Shown: positions 1-8,985 of the stretch, one piece after another
How positions within the stretch are numbered: position 1 is the stretch's first letter
Layout of the letters: each line of letters begins with the position of its first letter
Assembly (NCBI GenBank): GCA_963762885.1
Contig: CAVXNH010000104.1
Location: forward strand, 18,316 to 82,315
Length of the DNA: 64,000 nucleotides
From: JASHVB01 sp963762885
GTDB lineage: Bacteria > Pseudomonadota > Alphaproteobacteria > Acetobacterales > Acetobacteraceae
Direction: 5' to 3'
Made by a program: the position numbers and the translations under genes
Notes under the pieces: generated by a model
Seen by the model: the letters and a program-made list of their open reading frames with translations, nothing else
What the model was told of the DNA's origin: nothing
The model's database searches: none

Positions 1-1110
1 ATCGTGTCGGGGCGGTCGCGGCCCGATAACGTGATGCTGCGCGACGCGGCGTATTTCGCGCGGAACAACGTGGCGCTGCGGCGCAATGCCGAGGTGGTCG
101 GCGTCGATCCCGCGGCGAAATCCGTGCGCACCGCAGCGGGCGTCGTGTGGACCTATGACCGGCTGTTGCTGGCCACCGGCGGCACGCCGGTGGTGCCGGC
201 GGTGCCTGGTCTCGCCGATGTGACGCTGCACGTGCTGCACACGATGGACGACGCGATCCGGCTGCGCGACGCGATAGCGCAGGCGAAGTCCGCGATCGTG
301 CTCGGCGCCGGGCTGTGCGGGATGCACGTCGCGGAGAACATGGCGAAGGCCGGGCTGGATGTCTCGGTCCTGGTTCGTAGCCGGCCGTTGCGCGAGTATT
401 TCTCGCCGCGTGCCGGTGGCATGATTTAAACGGCGTTCGCCGGCAATGGCGCGCGCCTGATGATGGGGCGCACGCCGGCCGCCGTCGAACCGCATGGCGA
501 CGGTTGCGCGGTCACGCTCGACAATGGCGAGACGATCGCCGCCGACCTGCTGATGGTCGGCACCGGGGTGACGCCGGCCATGGCGTATCTCGCGGGCTCG
601 GGAGTCGAAACCGGCCGCGGTATCGTGGTGGATGACCGCATGCGCACCAGCGCGCCCGATATCTGGGCGGCCGGCGATGTCGCCGAGGCGCGCAGCTTCT
701 GGGGCGGCACCGCGGTGAACGGCATCCTCCCCGGCGCGGTCGAACATGGCCGTATCGCCGGCGCGGACATGGCTGACGATGCGGTGGTGCGCGACTTCCC
801 CGGCGCGATGTCTTTGAACACTTACCATTATTTCGAGCATCACTCGGTGTCGGTCGGATTGGGCGGACAGTTGCCTGACGACGCGGACTTCGAAATCGAC
901 GAACAGGTGGATGCGGCGCGCGGCAAGTACCGGCGGATCGTTATGCAGGATGGGCGGCTGGTCGGCATCTCCAGCATCGACGACTTCGTCGATCCCGGCG
1001 TGATGTGGCAGCTCATCCTGCGGCGGACCGACCTCTCGCCGGTGAAGGCGGATTTCCTCGCGCATCCGCAAGCGACCGGGCGGCGCCTGATGTCGCAGCT
1101 CTGGAGATAA
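1..1110 (+). pseudogene. FAD/NAD(P)-dependent oxidoreductase, 5' partial, internal stop
   Basis: The 5' end lies outside the window. Residues GAGLCGMHVAEN form an NAD-binding Rossmann motif and IWAAGDVAE is the typical C-terminal FAD-contact motif of pyridine nucleotide-disulfide-type reductases. The frame is interrupted by TAA at 427-429; the same frame resumes at once (TAFAGNGARLMMG) and runs to TAA at 1108-1110, so this is one substitution-type nonsense codon, probably from CAA or GAA. Next to a 2-oxoacid:acceptor oxidoreductase subunit, it fits the NAD(P)-reducing flavoprotein subunit of such a complex, as PadH in phenylglyoxylate:NAD+ oxidoreductase; that assignment is inference. With the stop, only the N-terminal half would be made, without the C-terminal FAD-contact region. 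Confidence 0.8.
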
Positions 1111-1128
1111 GGTGATGACCCCCCAGCA

Positions 1129-1190
1129 ATAAACCTCTCCCGCTGCGCGGCAGAGGTCGCGGAGCGAAGCGACGCGGGTGAGGGTGCCGC
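1129..1190. repeat. Intergenic repeat, family A (half unit)
   Basis: It contains the CTCTCCCGC...GAGGTCGC...GGGTGAGGGTG core also found at about 3895-4046 and 44886-45055. It separates the oxidoreductase from the following gene, so the two genes are not tightly overlapped. Confidence 0.7.
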
Positions 1191-1200
1191 CAACCGCTCG

Positions 1201-2568
1201 GTGCGCCTTGCTCCCGGCGCCTTCAACACCATCCAGTTCCACGCCGAGCGCTGCGACGGCTGCGGCGACTGCATGCTGGCCTGCGCGCGGGCGAAGTCGG
1301 GCACCGACGATCGCGCGCAGTCGCGGATCAGCATCCTGGCCAACGATCCATTCGCGCGCACCGGAACGGGCGGTTACGAACTCGCACTGTGCCGGCAATG
1401 CGCCGATCCGAAATGCGTGCCCGAATGCCCGTCCGGCGCGCTGATCAAGAACGCCGCCACCGGCGTCATCGACTGGGACGGCGACAAATGCGTCGACTGT
1501 TTGCTCTGCACCGTCGGCTGCGCGTACGCCGGAATCACCTATGACGCGGCGATCGGCCGCGTCGCCAAGTGCGACACCTGCAACGGCCATCCGGCCTGCG
1601 TGCGCGCCTGCCCGCACGATGCGCTGGAATGGCGCACCACGGCGAAGATCTATAACGAATACGGCGACCGGGAAGACCTGTTCGTCCGCGGCCTGGCGGG
1701 ATGCCAGGGCTGCAACAGCGAGCTGCTGATCCGCCACACATTGCGCAAGGCCGGTCCCGAAACGGTGGTCGCGGCGCCGCCCGGATGCATTCCCGGCATG
1801 GGCACTGTCGGCTTCAACGGCGTCACCGGCTGCAAGGTGCCAATCTTCCATCCGTTGCTGACCAACACCGCGTCGATGCTGGCGGGCATCAAGCGCCAGT
1901 ACAACCGGGTCGGGCGCGACGTGCTGATGCTGGCGCTGGCCGGCGATGGCGGCACCGCCGATGCCGGGTTCGCCTCGCTGTCCGGCGCCGCCGGGCGCGA
2001 CGACCCGATGCTGTTCATCTGCGTCGATAACGAAGGCTACATGAACACCGGCATGCAGGCGTCGGGCGTCACGCCGTTCGGGTCGTGGACCTCCACCACG
2101 CCGGTCGGCGAAAGCCTGCATGGCGAGGGCGCGGAAGCCAAGGACATGCCGCGCATCATGATGATGCACAACTGTTCCTATGTCGCCACCGCGTCCACCG
2201 GCTTCATGGAGGACTATTACGACAAGCTGGACAAGGCGATCGAGGTGGCGAAGACCGGCATGGCGTATCTGCACGTCTATACGCCGTGTCCGACCGGCTG
2301 GCGCATCCCGCCCGAGAACATCTCGGAAGTATGCCGCATGCAGGTGCGGACGAATTTCGTCGTGCTTTGGGAATACACCCGCGCGGGCGGTTTGCGTTTG
2401 ACGCATGCCGTGGACAAGCCGGTGCCGGTCGAGGCCTACCTGAAGCTGATCGGAAAATACAAGCACCTGTCGGCCGAACAGCTCGCGCATATCCAGCACA
2501 CGGTGAACGAAAAGGTCACGTCTCTCCAGCAAATGGCGCACAGCGCGCGGAAGGTGGAACATGCCTGA
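1201..2568 (+). CDS. Ferredoxin-TPP fusion subunit (beta) of a 2-oxoacid oxidoreductase
   Basis: The 455-residue protein fuses two modules. Residues about 15-155 are a HycB-like polyferredoxin with four Cys clusters (CDGCGDCMLAC, CRQCADPKCVPEC, CVDCLLCTVGC, CDTCNGHPACVRAC). Residues about 160-440 are the TPP-binding beta subunit of the pyruvate/2-oxoacid:ferredoxin oxidoreductase family, with CQGCNSELL, a GDGG motif in LALAGDGGTADAGF, and DNEGYMNTGMQ, which matches the family NTG motif. It would bind TPP and several [4Fe-4S] clusters and oxidatively decarboxylate a 2-oxoacid to acyl-CoA in the cytoplasm. Alpha and gamma subunits are not in the window and are probably upstream. The arrangement recalls PadI of phenylglyoxylate:NAD+ oxidoreductase, but the substrate is unproven. 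GTG 1201 is the only start after the upstream stop. It overlaps the next gene by 8 nt. Confidence 0.88.
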   Translation: MRLAPGAFNTIQFHAERCDGCGDCMLACARAKSGTDDRAQSRISILANDPFARTGTGGYELALCRQCADPKCVPECPSGALIKNAATGVIDWDGDKCVDCLLCTVGCAYAGITYDAAIGRVAKCDTCNGHPACVRACPHDALEWRTTAKIYNEYGDREDLFVRGLAGCQGCNSELLIRHTLRKAGPETVVAAPPGCIPGMGTVGFNGVTGCKVPIFHPLLTNTASMLAGIKRQYNRVGRDVLMLALAGDGGTADAGFASLSGAAGRDDPMLFICVDNEGYMNTGMQASGVTPFGSWTSTTPVGESLHGEGAEAKDMPRIMMMHNCSYVATASTGFMEDYYDKLDKAIEVAKTGMAYLHVYTPCPTGWRIPPENISEVCRMQVRTNFVVLWEYTRAGGLRLTHAVDKPVPVEAYLKLIGKYKHLSAEQLAHIQHTVNEKVTSLQQMAHSARKVEHA

Positions 2569-3889
2569 TGGCACGACACTGTTGGAACGGGTAGGGCCGG
2601 CGGTCTCGGCGCCGCCTGCGCTGCCGCACCAATTCGGAAAGGTGATTGCCGCCGCCACGATCGGCACGGCGCTCGAGTGGTTCGACTTCTTCCTCTATGG
2701 CGTCGTCGCGCCGCTGGTGTTCGATACGTTGTTCTTTCCCAAGCTCGACCCGGTGGTGGGCATCATCGCGGTGTGGGGCACCTTCGCGGCGGGCTTTCTG
2801 GCGCGGCCGCTGGGCGGCATCTTCTTCGGCCATTTCGGTGACCGGCTTGGGCGCAAATGGCCGGTGATCCAGGCGGTTGCCATCATGGGCGTCGCCTCGA
2901 TGCTGATCGGCTGCCTGCCGGGCTATGCCGTCATCGGCATCGCCGCCCCGTTGCTGCTGTTGCTGCTGCGGTTCGTGCAGGGCTTCGCGCTCGGCGGCGA
3001 ATTGATCGGCGCGGCGTTGCTGGCGATCGAATGGGCCCCGGTGGAGAAGCGCGGCTTCTATGGCGCGTTCCCGCAGGCCGCGGGACCGATCGGCATCATC
3101 TGCGCCTCGCTGATGGTGATCCCGCTGAGCTATTTCCTGGGCAGCGGATTCACCGCCTGGGCGTGGCGCCTGCCGTTCATGGCCAGCTTCGTGCTGATGC
3201 TGGTGGCCTGCGGGCTGTTGCTGAACGTCAGTGAGTTGATGGTGTTCCTGCGCGCCAAAGCGGAGGAAAAAGTCAGCAAGACGCCGGTCACCGACGTGGT
3301 ACGGGGCTACAAGAAGCCCTGGGCGATCGCGACCGCCATCGCCGCGGGGTCTTCGGCGTTCTCCTATCTCGTGACGATCTTCGCGATGGCGTACGGCGCA
3401 CGCACGCTGCACATGACCACCAGCGTGCTCACCACCGCCTACCTGCTGTCGAACATCCTCGCATTGTTCACCATGCCGGCGTTCGGCCGGCTGTCGGACA
3501 AGGTCGGGCGACGGCCGCTGTGGGCGACCGGCGTGATCCTGGCGATGCTGTACGTCACGCTGTTCTTCTTCATCCTCGGCACGAAGAACCCACTGCTCGT
3601 TATCCTGGCCATCACGCTCGGTGCCGGCGTCATCCATCCGCTGATGTTTGGTCCCGAGGGCAGCATCATCCCCGAGCTGTTCAGCACCAATGTGCGCTTC
3701 AGCGGCGCGTCGCTGGGCAAGCAGATCGGCACGCTGCTGGGTGGCGGCCTGGCGCCGATGCTGGCGACCGCGTTGCTGGCCTGGTCGCACGGCGCGTTCT
3801 GGTCGGTCGATCTGTACTACATCGTGGTGGGCGCCATCGCCCTGGCCGCCCTGTGGTTCGCCAAGGAGACCAGCCGCAGCGAGTTGTAA
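2561..3889 (+). CDS. MFS transporter, metabolite:H+ symporter (MHS) type
   Basis: The 442-residue protein has about 12 hydrophobic segments. MHS signatures are visible: GTALEWFDFFLYG in TM1, RPLGGIFFGHFGDRLGRK (motif A) in loop 2-3 and RFVQGFALGGE in TM4. This subfamily moves organic acids such as citrate, 2-oxoglutarate, shikimate or aromatic acids with protons across the inner membrane. ATG 2561 overlaps the stop of the oxidoreductase subunit by 8 nt, which implies translational coupling, so it probably imports the acid that the upstream complex oxidises or its precursor. The specific substrate cannot be read from sequence. Confidence 0.9.
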   Translation: MPDGTTLLERVGPAVSAPPALPHQFGKVIAAATIGTALEWFDFFLYGVVAPLVFDTLFFPKLDPVVGIIAVWGTFAAGFLARPLGGIFFGHFGDRLGRKWPVIQAVAIMGVASMLIGCLPGYAVIGIAAPLLLLLLRFVQGFALGGELIGAALLAIEWAPVEKRGFYGAFPQAAGPIGIICASLMVIPLSYFLGSGFTAWAWRLPFMASFVLMLVACGLLLNVSELMVFLRAKAEEKVSKTPVTDVVRGYKKPWAIATAIAAGSSAFSYLVTIFAMAYGARTLHMTTSVLTTAYLLSNILALFTMPAFGRLSDKVGRRPLWATGVILAMLYVTLFFFILGTKNPLLVILAITLGAGVIHPLMFGPEGSIIPELFSTNVRFSGASLGKQIGTLLGGGLAPMLATALLAWSHGAFWSVDLYYIVVGAIALAALWFAKETSRSEL

Positions 3890-3894
3890 ACCAA

Positions 3895-4046
3895 CCTCTC
3901 CCGCGCTTCGCGGGAGAGGTCGCCGCATAGCGGCGGGTGAGGGTGATCGGGCCGGCACATGGTCTTTGCTTCGGAGCAGCCCGATCACCCTCACCCGGCG
4001 CTTTGCGCCGACCTCTCCCGCCGCAGGCGGGAGAGGTTTTTAGGAG
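3895..4046. repeat. Long inverted repeat, family A (full unit)
   Basis: The left arm holds CTCTCCCGCGCTTCGCGGGA and GGGTGAGGGTGATCGG; the right arm holds CCGATCACCCTCACCC and CCTCTCCCGCCG...GCGGGAGAGG followed by TTTTT. The unit can fold into one long hairpin with smaller hairpins at each end. It fills the gap between the MFS and acyl-CoA synthetase genes and could attenuate transcription. Confidence 0.8.
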
Positions 4047-4052
4047 ACATCC

Positions 4053-6143
4053 ATGCCTACCAACGCCCAATCCTTGCAGCGCCTGTTCTCCCCGCGATCG
4101 ATCGCCGTGGTTGGCGCGTCGACCTCGCCCGACAAGGCCGGCTACCAATTCCTCCGCAATCTCGGAACGTTTCCCGGCCCGGTCTACGCCGTGAACCCCG
4201 CCGCGACCAAGATCCTCGGACGCCGCAGCTACCCCTCGCTGACCGCCATCGGCGAACCGATCGACCTGGTCGCACTGTGCATCCCCGCCGCCGCCTGTGC
4301 CGCGGCGCTGCGCGAGGCGGCTTCGTGCGGCGCCGGCGCAGCACTGATCGTCGGCGGCGGCTTCGGCGAGACCGGCACCGCGGAAGGCAAGGCGCGCCAG
4401 GCGGAAATCCTGTCGATCTGCCGCGGCGCCGGCATCCGCTTGCTCGGCCCGAACACCGCCGGCTTCGGCAACCTGTCGCGCGATGTCGCAGCGTCGTTCT
4501 GGGCCGGGCTGAACGTCTTGCCGAAGGGCAACATCTCCGTCGTCGCGCAGAGTTCCGGCGTCAGCATCATCATCGCCACGCAATTGCAGCAGCTTGGCTA
4601 CGGCGTGAACCTGTCGGTCGGACTGGGAAACAGTATCGACGTCACGCCGGCCGACGTGGTCGATTACCTGGCCGGCGACGACAGCACCGCGGCGATCGCG
4701 CTGCACTTCGAAGGGATCGCCGACGGGCGGCATCTGTGCGAGGCGATCCGTCACGCCGTGCCGCGCAAGCCGGTGATCGCGCTCACGATCGGGCGCACCG
4801 ATATCGGCACCTTCGCGCGTTCGCATACCGGCAACATGGTGGGCTCCTATGCATTGAAGCGGGCGGCGCTGCGTCAGGCCGGCGCGGTGGTCGCCGACAG
4901 CACCAACGATCTGGTCGATGCGGCGATCGCGCTGTCGCAGACACGCATCGCGCCGAAGCGCGACCCGGGTGTCGGCATGGTCACCGGGCAGGGAGGCGCG
5001 GGCCTGCTGATGCTCGACGAGTTGCGGGCCAGTGGCGTCGCGGTGCCGGATTTCACGCAGCAGACGCTGGCGCGGATCGCGGCGCTGCTGCCGCCGATGA
5101 CCTATATGCGCAACCCGGTGGATACCGCGCGGCCGACCGCCAGCTTCGGCGCTGTGCTCGCGGCGGTGGGCGACGACCCGGGGGTCGACGCCGTGTCGGT
5201 CTTCGTGCTGCGCGAGGCCGGTATCGACATTGCCGAGTTGATCGGTACCGCGAAATCGGCGTGTGCGAAGCCTCTGGTCGTCGGCAGCGGTGGCTTCGCC
5301 GACGATCTGCGGCAGGATTTTGCCGGCCTGAGAGCGCTCGGCGTGCCCGCCTATGCCAGCCCGGAACGCGCGGCGAAGGCAATGCGCGCGCTGGTTCAGG
5401 ATGCGCACGGGCGTCACGCCTTGCTGCAACAGGCCGCGGCGGCGTTGCCGTGCCCGGCGCCGGCGCTGGGGTCCGCGCCGTTGGACGAAAGCGCGGCCAA
5501 GGCGCTGCTGCAGCGCTACGGCATCCGCGTGCCGCTTGCCGTGGCCTGCACCACGCGCCAGGCAGCGCTGGCCGCCTTCGCGACGCTGCCCTTGCCGGTG
5601 GTGGTCAAGGTGCTCAACCCGTCCATCGTGCACAAGACGGATGTCGGCGGCGTGTTCCTGAATGTGCGGACCGCGGCGGAGCTGAACGCCGCGCTCGACG
5701 CGATCGACCGCATCCCGGCCCCGGCGCGCTCGCACTACCTGCTTGAGGAGACTGCGCTGCCTGGCGTCGAACTCATCGTCGGCGGGTTGAACGATGCGTC
5801 GTTCGGACCGGCGGTCATGGTCGGCATGGGCGGCGTGCTGGCGCAGGCGATCAAGGATACCGCGCTACGCCTGGCGCCGCTGGATCATGACGATGCGCTG
5901 GAGATGCTGGCGTCGTTGAAGAGCACGGCGGTGCTGGATGGCTGGCGCGGCGCGCGGCCGGCCGACAAGGCCGCTTTGGCCGACGCCATCGTGGCGGTGG
6001 GCCGGATGATGGCAGAGCACTCGGAGATCGCCGAGCTGGATATCAACCCGCTGCGCGCGCTGCCGGATGGGTGCGTCGCGCTCGATGCGGTGATCGTGCT
6101 GGGGCGCGGCGCGGAGACGCGGACACCGATCGCCGCGGAGTAG
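4053..6143 (+). CDS. Acetate/acyl-CoA ligase (ADP-forming) family protein
   Basis: The 696-residue protein has the fused layout of NDP-forming acyl-CoA synthetases. Residues 1-130 are a CoA-binding domain (FSPRSIAVVGASTSPDKAGY, LGPNTAGFGN), about 150-450 are succinyl-CoA ligase-like domains (VAQSSGVSI, SHTGNMVG; the phosphorylated His region) and about 475-690 are an ATP-grasp domain (VVKVLNPSIVHKTDVGGV, ELDINPLRA). No C-terminal GNAT domain is present, unlike Pat-type acetyltransferases. The reaction is acyl-CoA + ADP + Pi to acid + CoA + ATP, reversible. Following a 2-oxoacid oxidoreductase it would conserve the thioester as ATP. It starts 6 nt after the repeat with GGAG upstream (TTTTTAGGAGACATCC). 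Its 3' end overlaps the convergent methyltransferase ORF. Confidence 0.88.
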   Translation: MPTNAQSLQRLFSPRSIAVVGASTSPDKAGYQFLRNLGTFPGPVYAVNPAATKILGRRSYPSLTAIGEPIDLVALCIPAAACAAALREAASCGAGAALIVGGGFGETGTAEGKARQAEILSICRGAGIRLLGPNTAGFGNLSRDVAASFWAGLNVLPKGNISVVAQSSGVSIIIATQLQQLGYGVNLSVGLGNSIDVTPADVVDYLAGDDSTAAIALHFEGIADGRHLCEAIRHAVPRKPVIALTIGRTDIGTFARSHTGNMVGSYALKRAALRQAGAVVADSTNDLVDAAIALSQTRIAPKRDPGVGMVTGQGGAGLLMLDELRASGVAVPDFTQQTLARIAALLPPMTYMRNPVDTARPTASFGAVLAAVGDDPGVDAVSVFVLREAGIDIAELIGTAKSACAKPLVVGSGGFADDLRQDFAGLRALGVPAYASPERAAKAMRALVQDAHGRHALLQQAAAALPCPAPALGSAPLDESAAKALLQRYGIRVPLAVACTTRQAALAAFATLPLPVVVKVLNPSIVHKTDVGGVFLNVRTAAELNAALDAIDRIPAPARSHYLLEETALPGVELIVGGLNDASFGPAVMVGMGGVLAQAIKDTALRLAPLDHDDALEMLASLKSTAVLDGWRGARPADKAALADAIVAVGRMMAEHSEIAELDINPLRALPDGCVALDAVIVLGRGAETRTPIAAE

Positions 6144-7789
6144 CGCAAGCCTGCTATGAAAGCTCCCCCGACGCCCGATGTCGTCATCCCCACGAAACCA
6201 GCGGTCATCCGCGCTTTCGCGGGGATGACGACTGGTTTTTTGCACAGTCCCGCCAGCGTACGCAGCAGCGGGACGCGATGTTCCATGAAACGCTGCACCA
6301 CCTCGCCGGCCATGACCCGCTTCTCCTCCGGGTCGGTCACCGGCGTGCCGTCGCGTTGCATGGCGCGGCCGCTGCGCTCCAGCCCGTTCAGCACCGACGC
6401 CGTCAGGCTCTCCATCTCCAGCGGACGCCCCGTGAGCAATTCGGCGGTCAACAGCGTCTCGAGCAAATCGACCTGAAGGGCGGAGCCGATCAGCGGGGCG
6501 GCGAGCCGGTTCAGTTCGCCGCCATACCCGTTGGCGACCGCGAAGGCCTGGTTCAGCCGCATCGCTGCCTGGCGCGCCGGTTCCGTCACGCCTCCAGCCA
6601 GCAGCGGATGCGCGTAGCCACCCGAGATCATCAGCGTGATGGCCTGCAACAGCTCCATGATGGGGCGCCCGGCATACGACGTTGATTCGCGGGCCTGGCG
6701 CACCGAGAGCGGGCCGTAGGTCAGCATCTCGAACAGCGGCCGGTAGATCTCGGTGTGTCCGGTGACCATGCCGATCGATGTGTGAAACGTGATCGGGTCG
6801 GGTATCGTGTGTCCCATCGGTGCGATCGACAGTTGGTCGAGCATCGCCTGGTGCTCGCTCGCCGCGAGCGGCGACTGGCCGCGGCGATACAGGTCGCGGC
6901 GGAACGCCATGCCCGACGCAAAGTCGCGCACGGTTTCGTGCAGCACGCGATCGGTAACCTCGGCGAGCAATGGCAGCATGCTGGGAGGTGCGGCGAGCGC
7001 GTCCACGTTCTCGCTCAGTGTGGCGCTGCCGATGAAGCTGCACTTGGCCTCCGCCATCGCGTCGGCGACCTCGGCGAACATCAGCGGATGCCAGTCGCGA
7101 TTGAGGTATTCGTGCGCGATATAGCGCGGCTCCTGCTTGCGCAGGTCGTCCAACCTTGACGCCAACATCGGATTGGCCTGGAAGAACAGCGCGCCCCCGG
7201 TCCGCATGCGTTCGATGAAATCGAGGATGCCGGCCGTGGTTTGATCGGTGCGCGCGGTGCTGGCTTCCTCCAGCATGCACATCAGCCGGCGCAGTGGGAC
7301 CATGCCGGCCCATCCGACGGTGACGTTGTAGCTGATATAGGCCAGCCCGCCCGGCCTTAAGCGCTGGCGGACCACCTCCAGCATCAAGCGGCGGTTCTCC
7401 GGCGAGATCCAGCTCAGCACGCCATGCGAGACCATGAAGTCGAACGCGGGCAGCGCCGCTTCCGGGCGGGCGGCAAGTTCGGCGAACGACGCCTCGACAA
7501 ACCGCACGTTGCTCAATCCCGCCTGGGCCGCCATCCGGGTGCCCCACTCGATATGCGCAGGATTGAAATCGAACGCCCAGACTTCGGCTTGCGGGCAGGT
7601 GGCGGCGACGATCAGCGCGGTGCAGCCGTGGCCGCAACCGAGATCGGCATAGCGAAATGGCCGGGTCAGGTCCGGTGGCGGATGCCCGAGCAACAGAGAG
7701 GTCGTGGCGAGCCAGGACGGGGTGATCTCGCGGTAGAAATTGGTGGTGTAGGCCACGTCGGTGACGTAGCCATCATCCCAGCCTGCCAT
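5885..7789 (-). CDS. Class I SAM methyltransferase with methyltransferase regulatory domain
   Basis: Residues about 40-190 are a Rossmann methyltransferase (YADLGCGHGCTALIVAA motif I, FDFMVSHGVLSWI motif IV, LRPGGLAYISYN). About 215-300 match the methyltransferase regulatory domain (PF10119-like), followed by an alpha-helical C-terminal region seen in PKMT-like protein methyltransferases. The family is thought to methylate surface proteins or glycans; the target here is unknown. Family homology seems to end near residue 545 (LLRTLAGLCKK). The remaining 80-90 residues come from a repeat at 6177-6236 and then antisense of the convergent acyl-CoA synthetase gene, so the native stop seems to have been lost. 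The start at ATG 7789 precedes MAGWDDGYVTDVAYTTNFYR, the usual N-terminus. Confidence 0.82.
   Translation of the reverse strand: MAGWDDGYVTDVAYTTNFYREITPSWLATTSLLLGHPPPDLTRPFRYADLGCGHGCTALIVAATCPQAEVWAFDFNPAHIEWGTRMAAQAGLSNVRFVEASFAELAARPEAALPAFDFMVSHGVLSWISPENRRLMLEVVRQRLRPGGLAYISYNVTVGWAGMVPLRRLMCMLEEASTARTDQTTAGILDFIERMRTGGALFFQANPMLASRLDDLRKQEPRYIAHEYLNRDWHPLMFAEVADAMAEAKCSFIGSATLSENVDALAAPPSMLPLLAEVTDRVLHETVRDFASGMAFRRDLYRRGQSPLAASEHQAMLDQLSIAPMGHTIPDPITFHTSIGMVTGHTEIYRPLFEMLTYGPLSVRQARESTSYAGRPIMELLQAITLMISGGYAHPLLAGGVTEPARQAAMRLNQAFAVANGYGGELNRLAAPLIGSALQVDLLETLLTAELLTGRPLEMESLTASVLNGLERSGRAMQRDGTPVTDPEEKRVMAGEVVQRFMEHRVPLLRTLAGLCKKPVVIPAKARMTAGFVGMTTSGVGGAFIAGLRYSAAIGVRVSAPRPSTITASSATHPSGSARSGLISSSAISECSAIIRPTATMASAKAALSAGRAPRQPSSTAVLFNDASISSASS
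6177..6236. repeat. Inverted repeat, family D
   Basis: GTCATCCCCACGAAACCAGC and CGCTTTCGCGGGGATGACGA form a hairpin. It lies between the convergent acyl-CoA synthetase and methyltransferase genes and is read through in frame by the latter. Confidence 0.7.
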
Positions 7790-7871
7790 GGTGCCTCGGT
7801 GTCAAAGAGATCAGGGCGGTCACTATCGTGATGTGCCGGGTTTGGCGCAATGCGGCTCGCAGCAAGCAAGG

Positions 7872-7939
7872 CCAGGGCTTTGTCCTGGACCCACCAAGGG
7901 GCGCTGTCCCTTGGAACCCCGCCAAGGGCGGAGCCCTGG
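7872..7939. repeat. Nested inverted repeat downstream of yihY-like gene
   Basis: Outer arms CCAGGGCT (7872-7879) and AGCCCTGG (7932-7939) enclose inner arms CCAAGGGG and CCCTTGG. It starts 1 nt after the stop of the YihY-like gene (minus strand) and may act as its terminator. Confidence 0.55.
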
Positions 7940-7940
7940 T

Positions 7941-8903
7941 CTATGCGTGCTCTTCCAGGCGAGCGTTCAGTTCGGCGCCCAGCAGCATGGCGTAGGCCGA
8001 CATGTAGAACCACAGCATGATGCCGACCACCGCGCCGAGCGGCCCGTAGGTCACGCCGAAACTGGCGATGTGCGACACATACCAGGATAGCAATATTGAT
8101 GCGGCCAGCCACAGCAACGTGGCCAGCACGATGCCGGGCAGGATCGGCTGATGCGGCGGCGGTATGCGCGACGGGCCGATGCGATAGAACACCGCCAGCG
8201 CAGCGCCGAACAGTCCGAGCAATAGCAGCATGGCGGCGATGTGCAGCAGGCCGCCGCTGTAGCGCGACAGGCCGACGAAGGAGATCGCCGCGGGAATGAA
8301 CACCAGCAGCGCGATCGCCACCGACGCCACCAGCACCGCGGCCAGCGTCATCGCCAGGCCGGTGAGTTGAAATCGCAGGAAGCCGCGTTGCTCGGTCACA
8401 TCGTGCACCACGTTCAGCGCCGATAGCACCGACTTCGTGCCGGTCGAGGCGCTCCAGAACGTCAGCACCAGGCTGACGGCGAGGCCGGTACTAAGATTGC
8501 CGTGAGCCTGGCTGGCGAGTTCATGCGCGCGGTCGCTGATCAGCGCGAAGGCGGGCGAGGGCACCAGGCCTTCCAGCACCTGCAACTGTGACGCAACCGC
8601 CTCGGGGTTGAACGCCAGGCCGTAGACCGAGATCAGCATGCTGATGGCGGGGAACAGCGCCAGGGTGGCATAGAAGGCGCACCCGGCGGCGGCCAGCGTC
8701 ATGCGGTCGGTGATACTGGCCGCGACGGCGCCGAACGACACGACCCGGCAACGTCGCCAGAAGCCGCCCCGGCTGGAGCTTGGGTGGCTGCGTCCCAGGC
8801 GCCGGACCGCGCGGCCCGAATTGTGCGGGCGGCCGGATCTGGCGCCACCAGGACTGCTGTTATGCGGCGCCCCGCCTGACTGGTTGGCCGGTTCGATGTC
8901 CAC
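7941..8903 (-). CDS. YihY/BrkB family inner-membrane protein
   Basis: The core shows several long hydrophobic helices (LAAAGCAFYATLALFPAISM, GLAVSLVLTFWSAS, LAMTLAAVLVASVAIALLVF, AAMLLLLGLFGAALAVFYRI, VLATLLWLAASILLSWYV) and the hallmark GAVVGIMLWFYMSAYAMLLG near the C-terminus. The family is an uncharacterised multi-pass membrane group; the older ribonuclease BN label is not supported. An open frame extends to 9053, but GTG 8903 is preceded by GAGAGGAC at proper spacing, giving about 320 residues. The N-terminal about 55 residues are basic and low complexity. It is divergent from the decarboxylase gene. Confidence 0.85.
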   Translation of the reverse strand: MDIEPANQSGGAPHNSSPGGARSGRPHNSGRAVRRLGRSHPSSSRGGFWRRCRVVSFGAVAASITDRMTLAAAGCAFYATLALFPAISMLISVYGLAFNPEAVASQLQVLEGLVPSPAFALISDRAHELASQAHGNLSTGLAVSLVLTFWSASTGTKSVLSALNVVHDVTEQRGFLRFQLTGLAMTLAAVLVASVAIALLVFIPAAISFVGLSRYSGGLLHIAAMLLLLGLFGAALAVFYRIGPSRIPPPHQPILPGIVLATLLWLAASILLSWYVSHIASFGVTYGPLGAVVGIMLWFYMSAYAMLLGAELNARLEEHA

Positions 8904-8985
8904 AGTGTCCTCTCGAGACGACGCCACCACAACGCCCGCCGCTTCGCCGGGCTGCCAGATTGCTCTGGAATGTCGGGGCAGATTT

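Noticed and set aside
427..429. Possible recoding of TAA
   Set aside because: No recoding signal was seen and TAA is used as a normal stop elsewhere; a nonsense mutation is simpler.
2516..3994. 492-residue minus-strand ORF opposite the MFS gene
   Set aside because: High-GC antisense shadow: Arg/Gln/His-rich, no motifs, fully opposite an MHS transporter with clear family motifs.
3895..4046. CRISPR-like repetition suspected
   Set aside because: The repeats are dispersed palindromic units, with no regular spacing or spacers.
3699..5735. 678-residue minus ORF and 595-residue plus ORF over the acyl-CoA synthetase
   Set aside because: Arg-rich, no domains; both are other frames of the intact 4053-6143 gene.
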